DNA of 64,000 bases from contig CM062292.1 of the NCBI GenBank assembly GCA_031216915.1, forward strand, positions 204,559,262-204,623,261. Reading direction: 5' to 3'. The position numbers were made by a program, and so were the translations under genes. Source of the stretch: Pictodentalium vernedei (lineage: Eukaryota > Mollusca > Scaphopoda > Dentaliida > Dentaliidae). The notes under the pieces are model-generated. The model worked only from the letters and a program-made list of their open reading frames with translations, was not told the origin of the DNA and did not search any database. Shown here in pieces: positions 34,128 to 41,361 of the stretch (position 1 is the stretch's first letter; each line of letters starts with the position of its first letter).

Positions 34128-34757
34128 TCAAAAACAATTTAAGACCGCTTTTATTTCTCGTTTGCAAAACGAACAGATTTTCTCGTCTTCGGAATAACAT
34201 TCTCTACAGTAACGCAGGTGTGCGCACGGTAGAAACAAGACGTTTGCGACACCTTCGCAGAGCAGACACTTGGTGGGCGTTTTGCTTGGCTCGTTTTCGA
34301 CGAGTGACGATAACTCGTCCGCTTCCACCATGAATTTGAGGAGATGTTCTAAAGTTATGAATTGAGACAGGGTCTTGTTCACGTTGTTTAACACATTGTA
34401 CAATTGTTCCTTGGTGTGTCCGAGTTGTAACATATCCATCAATAATTTTTGGTTTTTATCTCTATCCTTTTCTTCGTCTTGGATTTTGATCAATCCCAAC
34501 GTTAGGATCTTGTTCAAATAATCACAGTCGCCTTTTTAAATATTACTTATGTGTTCTAGTAAATGTCTGTCGTGAGGTTCCCAATTCATTAAATGTATGT
34601 CACAACAAAAACATTTGACTTTGTCGCCTCTACCCACGTAAACGAAACCTACGGCGGCTAAATCTTCGGGTTTTTGAGCGAGATGCGAAGGCCAATTTTT
34701 AAACGTTTGAAGTCTTGCACGTTCTAGACTATAATTCGGATGTTTGGACTTGATCAT
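34128..34757 (-). pseudogene. IAP-like BIR + RING protein with one premature stop
   Basis: Inhibitor-of-apoptosis architecture. The BIR domain at residues 13-78 has ARLQTFKNWP, GFVYVGRGDKVKCFCC, NWEPHDRHLLEH, with zinc ligands C49, C52, H69 and a fourth Cys just beyond an in-frame TAA (34536-34538). After the stop the same frame continues without a shift to a linker and a C3HC4 RING (CLLCEGVANVLFLPCAHLRYC ... CSFCKRE, given in parts), ending at 34128. Cellular and baculoviral IAPs bind caspases through BIR domains and ubiquitinate partners through RING. A capsid-encoding element carrying one would presumably delay host-cell death. The single stop lies inside the BIR before its last zinc ligand, so the truncated product should not fold. 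Probably a captured host gene, since one BIR plus RING is common in bivalve IAP expansions. Confidence 0.85.
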
Positions 34758-34808
34758 TATTTTTACCTCAAAATTGAGTTTGTAAGAATATTTTTTTTTA
34801 ACTTTTAT

Positions 34809-34832
34809 TTATATATAAAAAGAAATAAAGAG
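34809..34832 (+). promoter_or_regulatory. Weak TATA-type promoter motif of orphan gene copy 1
   Basis: TATATATAAAAAGAAATAAAG lies about 90 bp before ATG 34918. It is a degenerate form of the motif at 25911 and sits in the divergent gap between the IAP-like gene (left) and the duplicated pair (right). Confidence 0.35.
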
Positions 34833-34917
34833 AAACTTTTTTAACAAATTATTATTTAAATACAAAATTTAAAATATACATTATTTGCAAGAATTCATAA
34901 AAACCAAATAATCGATC

Positions 34918-35367
34918 ATGACAAAAACATCTAAAAGATGCGAATTGAAATTGAAACGAGATGAAGGGTATGAAAAATCGGGTTTTAATATGTATACATT
35001 ACAACCACACGATCCCATCGAATTGAATGAGGTCGAGATGGTGGACTTAGAGCGCTACTACTACAAATATCGAATATGTTTGAAATTGGATGAAGCCGCG
35101 CTCGATTTGTTTTACGAGTACCAAAGCGATCTGCTGAATAATATCATTGTCGCCGAAGACAGAGAATTCGACAAGGGTGATTTATTGTTGTCCTATGGAG
35201 GTTACATATATCCAATAATCTCACTCGAACTCGTGAACAAATCGGGTGGTGAGAGCGCATTCGCCTATGAAAAAAAACTCAGAAGAGTAAAGATAAACAT
35301 TCACACCATTTTCGTAAGTGGAAAAATGACGAATGTCAACATGCTAATAACGGACTTGGAAATATAA
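34918..35367 (+). CDS. Orphan 149-aa Polinton protein, copy 1
   Basis: I do not recognise this family. The 149-residue soluble-looking protein starts with a basic strand (KRCELKLKRDEG), has LQPHDPIELNEVE, KLDEAALDLFYEYQSDL, EDREFDKGDLLLSYGGYIYP and RRVKINIHTIF, and ends MLITDLEI. It has no signal peptide, membrane segment or cysteine pattern. The copy at 35602 has the same length and roughly two-thirds identical residues by eye; conservation is highest in the central KLDEAALDL block and the C-terminus. Both frames are intact although neighbouring genes are broken. An accessory role such as host interaction is possible, but nothing in the sequence shows it. Confidence 0.7.
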   Translation: MTKTSKRCELKLKRDEGYEKSGFNMYTLQPHDPIELNEVEMVDLERYYYKYRICLKLDEAALDLFYEYQSDLLNNIIVAEDREFDKGDLLLSYGGYIYPIISLELVNKSGGESAFAYEKKLRRVKINIHTIFVSGKMTNVNMLITDLEI

Positions 35368-35403
35368 ACAATAGAGAGATTGAAATGTTAAAATTTAACT
35401 TTT

Positions 35404-35427
35404 TATATATATATAAAGAGAAAAAAA
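35404..35427 (+). promoter_or_regulatory. TATA-type promoter motif, distal repeat before orphan gene copy 2
   Basis: TATATATATATAAAGAGAAA, repeated almost exactly at 35484-35507. Two copies in series precede ATG 35602. Confidence 0.45.
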
Positions 35428-35483
35428 CTTTTACTAAAAGATTTTACATTAAAAAATTAAAAATTAAAAAAAACAAACTTTTT

Positions 35484-35507
35484 TATATATATATAAAGAG
35501 CAAAAAA
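35484..35507 (+). promoter_or_regulatory. TATA-type promoter motif, proximal, before orphan gene copy 2
   Basis: TATATATATATAAAGAGCAA about 100 bp before ATG 35602. The following leader (TTAAAATATACATTATTTGC, GAATTCGTAAAAAC, AATCGATCATG) is nearly identical to the leader of copy 1. Confidence 0.5.
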
Positions 35508-35601
35508 AAAATAAACAAACATAATTATTATTTAAATACAAAATTTAAAATATACATTATTTGCAAGAATTCGTAAAAACAAAAAAAACAAATAATCGAT
35601 C

Positions 35602-36051
35602 ATGAGGACAACAACACCTAAAAGATGCGAATTGAAATTGAAACGAGTCGAAACGAATAAGAAATTCGGTCATAAAATCTATAGATTACAACGACACGAT
35701 CCCATCAAACTGAACAAGGTCGAGACGAAGGGCTTAGAGCATAAATACGACAAATATAAGATGCCTTTGAAATTGGACGAAGCCGCGCTCGATTTGATTC
35801 ACGAGTACCAAAGCGATCTGCAGAACATCATCATCGCCAAAGATAGAGAATTCGACAAGGACGATTTGTCGTTGCCCTATGGAAATTACATATTTCCAAA
35901 CATCTCATTCGAACTCGTGAAGAAATTGGGTGGTGAGAGCGAGTTGATCGATGTAAAAAAACTCAAAAGAGTAAAGATAAACATTCAACACGTTTTCGAA
36001 AAAGGAGAAGACACGAGTGTCAAGATGCTAATAACAGACTTGGAAATATAA
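35602..36051 (+). CDS. Orphan 149-aa Polinton protein, copy 2 (tandem paralogue)
   Basis: Same length as the copy at 34918, offset exactly 684 bp. It shares KRCELKLKR, HDPIKLNKVE, LKLDEAALDLIHEYQSDLQN (close variant), EFDKDD, VKINIQHVF and the terminal MLITDLEI. The duplication also carried about 65 bp of leader and the downstream AACAATAGAGAGATTG. Differences are spread along the protein, many changing residues, so the copies have diverged while both stayed open, which suggests selection for two versions. No family recognised. It ends 49 bp before the second convergent hairpin. Confidence 0.7.
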   Translation: MRTTTPKRCELKLKRVETNKKFGHKIYRLQRHDPIKLNKVETKGLEHKYDKYKMPLKLDEAALDLIHEYQSDLQNIIIAKDREFDKDDLSLPYGNYIFPNISFELVKKLGGESELIDVKKLKRVKINIQHVFEKGEDTSVKMLITDLEI

Positions 36052-36099
36052 ACAATAGAGAGATTGATATTTTAGCGAAGAAGAAGGAAAAAAAAAAGT

Positions 36100-36124
36100 A
36101 ATGAGATCATCTTTTGATCTCATT
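36100..36124. terminator. Bidirectional terminator-like hairpin at the second convergent junction
   Basis: AATGAGATCA, a 5-base loop, then TGATCTCATT, with A-run before and T-run after. GAAGAAGGAAAA precedes it, as at 27990-28001. It lies between the rightward orphan pair and the leftward structural block. Confidence 0.6.
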
Positions 36125-36253
36125 TTTTTTTTGTTTCTTCGCACTCTGTCTCGCGATATTCGTCATTATCGTCTAATTGTTTCTCCACCTTTTTATCCAT
36201 TTTAAATATATTATTTTATACTTTCTATGATTTATATTTTATATAATTTTATA

Positions 36254-36865
36254 TTATAATAACATATTCAAACTCGGTATATTCTTAAATGGCGAATTCT
36301 CACTGAGCAACAAACCCTTGCCGAGTCGCTCAACATTCCATCCACTCTTCAGATAGAGACCGTTTCCTCTCAGAGAGTTGCCACCTCTAACGGGTTCTAG
36401 ATGCAATCCTTTACCGCTGTCGTCTACGTGGACGCGACACACGGCTCCTCCCTTCTTCAAAAACAGTCCGCTGCCAGCCATTAATTTCTCAACTGCCGAA
36501 CTAGCGAGTCCCATGAGAGCTCCCACGCCGAGAGTCTTTCCAAGAAAGGGTAGTGCCATTGTGGCAAAGGGTAATGCTTTTGCAGCTATTCCTGCCAATA
36601 GCGGTAGGAAACCACCTTTCATTCTCAAATTGTATCTCAATTGAGCGGGACTCAATCTCACCGCCAACCCTCTTCCATCGCGAATCGCTTTCTCCATCCT
36701 TTTGATTTGACTTCTGGTCCAGGCAATCGAATCCTGACCGCCTCTCATCAGATCTTCGTGAGTGAATTTGAATCTCACCGCCTCGCCTCGAGTTGTTAAC
36801 ACTCTCTTAAGTTTCTTCCTCTGTCCTGCGGATATGTTCACGTTTTTAACCACGTATTGTGTCAT
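36254..36865 (-). CDS. pVI/pX-like minor capsid or core protein
   Basis: A 203-residue protein. It has a basic N-terminal half (QRKKLKRVLTTRG, RSQIKRMEKAIRDGR, LSPAQLRYNLRMKGG), then a strongly hydrophobic glycine/alanine segment (FLPLLAGIAAKALPFATMAL, residues ~87-125), then GSGLFLKKGG and GNGLYLKSG repeats. I read these GxGLxLK turns and (M/L)xGG sites as candidate protease sites because adenain cuts after similar Gly-rich motifs. Adenovirus pVI and pX have comparable amphipathic, basic, cleaved designs. Membrane lysis or DNA binding is therefore plausible by analogy only. The frame is intact. First gene downstream of penton in the leftward block. Confidence 0.65.
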   Translation of the reverse strand: MTQYVVKNVNISAGQRKKLKRVLTTRGEAVRFKFTHEDLMRGGQDSIAWTRSQIKRMEKAIRDGRGLAVRLSPAQLRYNLRMKGGFLPLLAGIAAKALPFATMALPFLGKTLGVGALMGLASSAVEKLMAGSGLFLKKGGAVCRVHVDDSGKGLHLEPVRGGNSLRGNGLYLKSGWNVERLGKGLLLSENSPFKNIPSLNMLL

Positions 36866-37004
36866 AATTCTGTTTTTTAAAATATATTTACTTCAATTGT
36901 TTCTTGTTTAATAATTATATTAAAATAATTTTGTAAAATTAATATTGCGTTTATTTTATTTTTGTTATCTATATATTTATACACAATATTTTTTTTTTTT
37001 GCTT

Positions 37005-37760
37005 TTATATTTCTCTTATGTGAAATCGTATCGTCACTCTCTCTTCGCGAAGATCTAACAGTTCACCATTTTGATCCGTCAACGTGGTTTTCAGACTATA
37101 CAACGTGTCTAAAATCACTGGTAGATAAACTAAATTTTGAGGTCGCTCCACGATCTTATAACCCGGCGACACGTTTGGAAAGAAGGAATAGATCGTCGGT
37201 TGAGCGCTACCATTCACGTAACTTCCAGCAATCACGTCCACGTTCACCAGAATGCTATTGACTGCAAGAATGTCGACCGTATTTTCAGATGCCGCGTGGC
37301 CTCGATACATCTTTCGATTGAATCCCAACATCTTGCCTATAGAATCGTCCGTGTTGAAATCCACTCGAAAATTATCTTCCAAATCCAACATCGTTTGTAA
37401 GGTATTAGGATTGGGAGTGAGTCTGATCTTGTTGCTTCCCTTTCCATCCGTCTTCATTCGCATCTGAATGTAATCGTTCAAATCGTCTATGTCGTAACTC
37501 CCTTTGGGAATTCGAATCTCCAACCAATCCGTTTTGTTGGAATACTTGAACAAGTTATTCTTTTCGGTGACGTTGGGAAAGGAAAAATAAGTCTCCAGAT
37601 TCACCAACGCCATCTCGTATCTTTTCTCTCTATTCAATTCGATGGAAGGTTCGAATTTCGTAGTGAATCGAGTCGAATCGCCACTCACCATGATTTGAAT
37701 GGATTGTTTTGCAGCCGTATTCTCAGCTATCCGTTCTAACAATTCTCCATGTTCGAACAT
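37005..37760 (-). CDS. Penton-like minor capsid protein
   Basis: A 251-residue protein expected to form the pentameric vertices of the capsid. Visible features are an N-terminal helix with LLERIAENTAAK, then a beta-rich body: IQIMVSGDSTRFTTKF, YEMALVNLETYFSFPNV, WLEIRIPKGSYDIDDLNDYI, IRLTPNPNTLQTML, and a C-terminal strand pair LTDQNGELLDLREERVTIRF. The IPKGSYDI motif and the terminal D-x-x-G-x-x-x-D-L-R pattern are typical of Polinton pentons with a single jelly roll, and the second element in the window has a relic with the same terminal pattern (45663). The frame is intact. It lies between the packaging ATPase and the pVI/pX-like gene, the usual morphogenesis cluster. Confidence 0.8.
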   Translation of the reverse strand: MFEHGELLERIAENTAAKQSIQIMVSGDSTRFTTKFEPSIELNREKRYEMALVNLETYFSFPNVTEKNNLFKYSNKTDWLEIRIPKGSYDIDDLNDYIQMRMKTDGKGSNKIRLTPNPNTLQTMLDLEDNFRVDFNTDDSIGKMLGFNRKMYRGHAASENTVDILAVNSILVNVDVIAGSYVNGSAQPTIYSFFPNVSPGYKIVERPQNLVYLPVILDTLYSLKTTLTDQNGELLDLREERVTIRFHIREI

Positions 37761-37818
37761 TATATTTAATTTTATTTTTATTTTTTCAAAAATTAATTAT
37801 TTGAAGATTTATTATTTT

Positions 37819-38637
37819 CTAAATTTTATTTTCACGCTCTATCTTATTATCATTAGAAACATAAAACTTGTCGAATCCGCACCGATATTTTCGGCGATTA
37901 AATTCGCTAGTCAAATCGATCACGACGAAATTGTAAAGTCCTCCATCCCAAACCCTCTTGCAGAATCTCCTGAATTCCGCCACGCTCATGTCGTTTGCGA
38001 CGTGATCGCCGTAGATGTGATTGAGATTCTTGAGATCTTGGCGAAAGAGACATAGAAAATTAGCATTCTCCCTTATCGTCTGTCTGGGCAATCGAAAATA
38101 ATTCTGCGACAGGTAGAAACAGTCCACGTTGCTGTGCCGACCCCTAACGTAATACGATTCGCATCGGTTCTGTCTCTCCAAAAGCAGATCGTGGAAAATC
38201 ATGAGATTCTTATCTTCCGATTTCAGTTCTCTAGGATCCGGAACGTCGGTAGCATTCTCATAAAATCGACACTCGACGTTCGAAGATACATTTCTCTTCA
38301 TCAGTTCCATCGCCGCACCGTCCAAAATGGTCGAAAGTGGAGCTTCGCTCTTGTCGAATTCCTCCCTACTGTCAAAGATTCTGGCTATGACGTCCTTAGG
38401 CAATCTACGATCCATGCACTCTCGAAGCAATCTGTATTCGGGTTGAAACAAGCTCTTGCCAAACACGAACAATCTGTCGTAATCCAACCAGTCGGGTCGG
38501 GACAACAGATTCATCAACAGACTGGTCTTTCCACAATTCGATTTTCCCACTAACAAACCTCTTATGCTTTTGGGAAAGAACTCGTTATTCAACCTCTTGG
38601 TCGCGGTGTCATTCCAAGACATATCTTTAATGTTCAT
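37819..38637 (-). CDS. Genome-packaging ATPase (FtsK/HerA, A32-like)
   Basis: A 272-residue P-loop ATPase. Walker A is GKSNCGKT at residues 31-38, preceded by the strand RGLLVG. Walker B is NLMIFHDLL around residues 143-151. A polar sensor-like strand with DCFYLSQNYF follows near residue 170-180, then an arginine region (FLCLFRQD). This layout matches the A32-like packaging ATPases of Polintons and large DNA viruses, which pump DNA into preformed capsids. The frame is intact. It is flanked by the penton and core-like genes. Family average is about 250-280 residues, so it looks full length. Confidence 0.9.
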   Translation of the reverse strand: MNIKDMSWNDTATKRLNNEFFPKSIRGLLVGKSNCGKTSLLMNLLSRPDWLDYDRLFVFGKSLFQPEYRLLRECMDRRLPKDVIARIFDSREEFDKSEAPLSTILDGAAMELMKRNVSSNVECRFYENATDVPDPRELKSEDKNLMIFHDLLLERQNRCESYYVRGRHSNVDCFYLSQNYFRLPRQTIRENANFLCLFRQDLKNLNHIYGDHVANDMSVAEFRRFCKRVWDGGLYNFVVIDLTSEFNRRKYRCGFDKFYVSNDNKIERENKI

Positions 38638-38730
38638 CTTTGTTTTATTTTTTTTGTTTGTTATTTTAGATTCTTTTCAAACGCAAATTTTTTATGTTTT
38701 TCAAACTCTGTTTTTAATGTTATTATTTAT

Positions 38731-39111
38731 TTATATCACACCGTCGCGAGTTCTCTTCAATCTGGATCCACTCGTCATTTTGGCTAAATCTTGTATGGGC
38801 ACCACAGCATCCCTAAAATCTTTCCAACTTTTCAGCGTTCGCTCTAATGCAGCTCGCTTCGCCGGCGGACTGATCAACTTGCCGATCAACGCGTCGGCTG
38901 CCCTCTTGCCAGCCACAGAAGCTATCCTACCACTGGCTTCGGAGGCGGCTTTCTTACCAGCATCCAAAGCCATCTTCTTACCGACCTCAAATGCGGTCGA
39001 TGCGAGTTTTCTACCCGCATCGCCCGTGAACGCTCGCATTATAGAATCGACGATGCCAGAACCGCCTTGAACATAAGTCCTGACATATCCCCTGTTCTTT
39101 ATCACCAACAT
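38731..39111 (-). CDS. Ala/Lys-rich core-like protein
   Basis: A 126-residue basic protein. Residues ~30-80 are a low-complexity alanine/lysine/glycine helix (KKMALDAGKKAASEASGRIA, KRAADALIGKLISPPAKRAA), with a KRTRD C-terminus. YVQGGSGIVDSI near residue 15 contains a GG-S/G site that adenain-like enzymes could cut. The composition and position beside the packaging ATPase suggest a DNA-condensing or internal capsid protein like adenovirus pVI, pVII or pX. Equivalent gene in the second element: 45342-45660. No fold is visible, so the function is inference. The frame is intact. Confidence 0.6.
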   Translation of the reverse strand: MLVIKNRGYVRTYVQGGSGIVDSIMRAFTGDAGRKLASTAFEVGKKMALDAGKKAASEASGRIASVAGKRAADALIGKLISPPAKRAALERTLKSWKDFRDAVVPIQDLAKMTSGSRLKRTRDGVI

Positions 39112-39251
39112 ATTTTTTATTTTTATGATATATATTTGTTTTCACTGGTAAATCGTTTGTTGTTTAAACACTTTTATTATAGTAGTGTAAAATTTACTAT
39201 TTTTTTTATTTTATATATTTTGTTTGTTTCTCTCTACTTATTATATACACA

Positions 39252-40145
39252 TCAATCCTTCAATTCGTTCATCAGCCTTTTATACTGGTTTTTATTCAAA
39301 ACCTTCTGTCTTAACAATTCGTCAGATATAGCAACTATCTGATTATCTAATCCTGTGTTACCAGCCCATCTGCTCGCCATCAACAAACTCAATCTCTGAG
39401 ACAGAGCGTCGGAATCGCTCGGAAGAAAAGTGGTTTTCACCCCTTTGCCAGTCACCGATTCGACGAACTTCTTGTTCATATCCCATATGGGTTTCACCAC
39501 TTTCGTCCACTTGTAACCTCTGTTGGCTTTGGGTCTCGTCTCTCTGGCATCGTTATTTCTCTTCATGGCGTGGGTCTGAACCAGAATGTCTCCGTAATTA
39601 TCAAAATCCTGTTCTGTGTAATCGCCGGGCTTGGCGTAAAGGAGCAACCTGCGCAGACCATCAGTTACTTTATACTTATTCGAACCCACGATCAATTCAT
39701 CATCGTCAATTTCTACTTCTGTGTCTCCCACAAAAGTTCTACCCTCAGAATCCTTATAAATTCCATATGACTGATCTCTCTTACCGCGATCATCATCGGA
39801 CGATGCGACGCTACTAGTGGTGATAGTCGAAGCTGTATCGTCGCTCTCGCTCATATCTGTTTGAATTCCCGTGGGAACGTAATCCGGTGTAGATTGAATG
39901 GAATACCGATTTCCAAAACTAAGAGGCAACAAACCCATTCTGAAAGAACTCTCCTTTATGGGTCTCAATTCTTCGACTATCTCCTTCCTGCTTCTCTCTT
40001 GACCCTCCATCACGGGTTTAAATATTTTTGTAGCTTCGCGTTTGAGTTCCATCTCACCAAGACGTCTGCTTCAGTCAGCAGACTGAATGCTCTTCTTAGC
40101 ACGTTCATACTCACCTAAAATTAGATCTCGATGTCTGGGATCCAT
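39252..40145 (-). pseudogene. DUF8207-like Polinton protein with an in-frame TGA near its start
   Basis: The open frame from 40052 to 39252 encodes 266 residues. The reading frame continues upstream without a shift to an ATG at 40145 (MDPRHRDLILGEYERAKK), interrupted only by TGA at 40071-40073 (codon 25). The body has a serine/aspartate-rich linker (SESDDTASTITTSS), GRTFVGDTEVEIDDDELIVG, LLYAKPGDYTEQDFDNYGDI, KANRGYKWTKVVKPIW and GVKTTFLPSDSDAL. This matches what I know as DUF8207, found repeatedly in invertebrate Polinton-like loci. Function unknown. Translation might restart at Met40052, giving a shortened protein. It is the outermost gene on the right. Confidence 0.7.
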
Positions 40146-40869
40146 CTGTAAAAACATCTTATTATTTTCAAAATTAAATGTTTAATTATATTTTTATGTT
40201 TTAAGTAATAAAAATCTTTCCGTCTTTAATATAATAAACTGACTGTTAATCGAATTGGTGAAGTTTAAGAATACGTTTAAACAGTACATGACAAACCGGT
40301 TTCTGATTTAACGCATTTTGACAGTAGTTTTTTACAATTTTGTCAAAAGATCACCATTCACACATCAAACAACCATTCACTCAGTGTCGAATTAAGAGAG
40401 AATCCCTTTGATGACTGTTAAACAGTTTCAACACACAACAGAAAACTAATTTTAATGCTGAGAACTTATTTCATCTCTCTCTGATTGCTATCATGAATAT
40501 ATTAAAAATTTACCACTCAAAAATCTAATTGAGCGGAAAATGTGTTTTAAACATTCCACTAAGTGTTTGCCTCTTCGAACAATATCCTCCAAAACTCAAT
40601 TTCTATTCGTCTCATTCAAGACAAAACGCGAATATCTATTACAGATCGACTCCTTCAAACAATATCCTCCAAAACTCAATTTCTATCCGTCTCATCAAGA
40701 GAAAACATGAATGTCTATAATACAGAACATATTCATAATCGACTCTTTTTGAACAAAAAACCTCATTCAATCATAACGATAACATGTGTTAGTTTTACTT
40801 CAGGAAGACGTGACAGCGGGCTCGCGAATTTCTAACACACCGACAACACCACTCTTCGTTCAGATCGAG
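40146..40869. other. Non-coding right end of the Polinton with an 81-bp duplication
   Basis: CTTCGAACAATATCCTCCAA to GTCTCATT-CAAGA recurs after about 81 bp (40574 and 40655: AACAATATCCTCCAAAACTC both times). No gene recognised. It may contain the promoter for the leftward block. Confidence 0.6.
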
Positions 40870-41355
40870 TTTATGAGAATCGAGCGATCCGATCGGACAA
40901 TTGGCGGAGAATCGAGCGATCCGATCGGTCGATTAGCTGAGTTTGGGAATTCCCCTAATGACGTCATAAATGGGAAAAACCCACCGCCTCAAAACAATAG
41001 CGGATTCTGGATCACTGATGTAGAATCTGCAGACTGTTTTTTTTATGATAGCCCAGAATTTTTTGCTCGCGTTCACCAACGATGGATCGATGGTCTGATC
41101 CGTCGACAAAAATTTTTAAAGTAAAAGATAAAAGTGAAGATGTACAATTTCACCCTTTTTTTAAAAACGCGCGTTCACCACGGGTATTTGAACATTAAAA
41201 GTGCGATCTAGGAGTCACAAAAACATGTGTGATTCAACATCACTGTACATTTTTGTGAACAAGCGTGCGATTTAACACCGAATTCCACGTTGGTGAACGC
41301 ATCGTGTACACGTACATGTACAAAGTGATTGGTAAATCCGCAATATATACCTACT
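40870..41355 (-). repeat. Polinton right terminal inverted repeat
   Basis: Inverted copy of 22649-23107 ending TATATACCTACT. It is ~27 bp longer because of a local duplication of ATCGAGCGATCCGATCGG (40877-40925). ATGACGTCAT is conserved at about 40959. Confidence 0.9.
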
Positions 41356-41361
41356 ACCGGT

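Larger units (their letters stand above)
22649..41355. mobile_element. Full-length Maverick/Polinton (adintovirus-like) element, ~18.7 kb
   Basis: Defined by inverted repeats, AGTAG termini and a 6-bp target duplication. It contains the Polinton hallmark set: protein-primed family B DNA polymerase, retroviral-type integrase, adenain-like protease, FtsK/HerA-type packaging ATPase, penton-like minor capsid protein and a candidate major capsid protein. Accessory genes include PLA2, an IAP-like gene and a duplicated orphan gene. Genes form five blocks: right, left, right pair, left. The coding DNA is visibly richer in CpG than the flanking host DNA. Frameshifts or stops interrupt seven genes, so mobility or virion production from this copy would need help from intact relatives, unless some breaks are assembly errors. 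Confidence 0.93.

Noticed and set aside
30731..40073. TGA reassigned as a sense codon in the Polinton
   Set aside because: Intact genes of the same element end in ordinary stops and use TGG for tryptophan. The TGAs occur only in genes that also have frameshifts or other damage, so decay is simpler. Kept only as an alternative in the findings.
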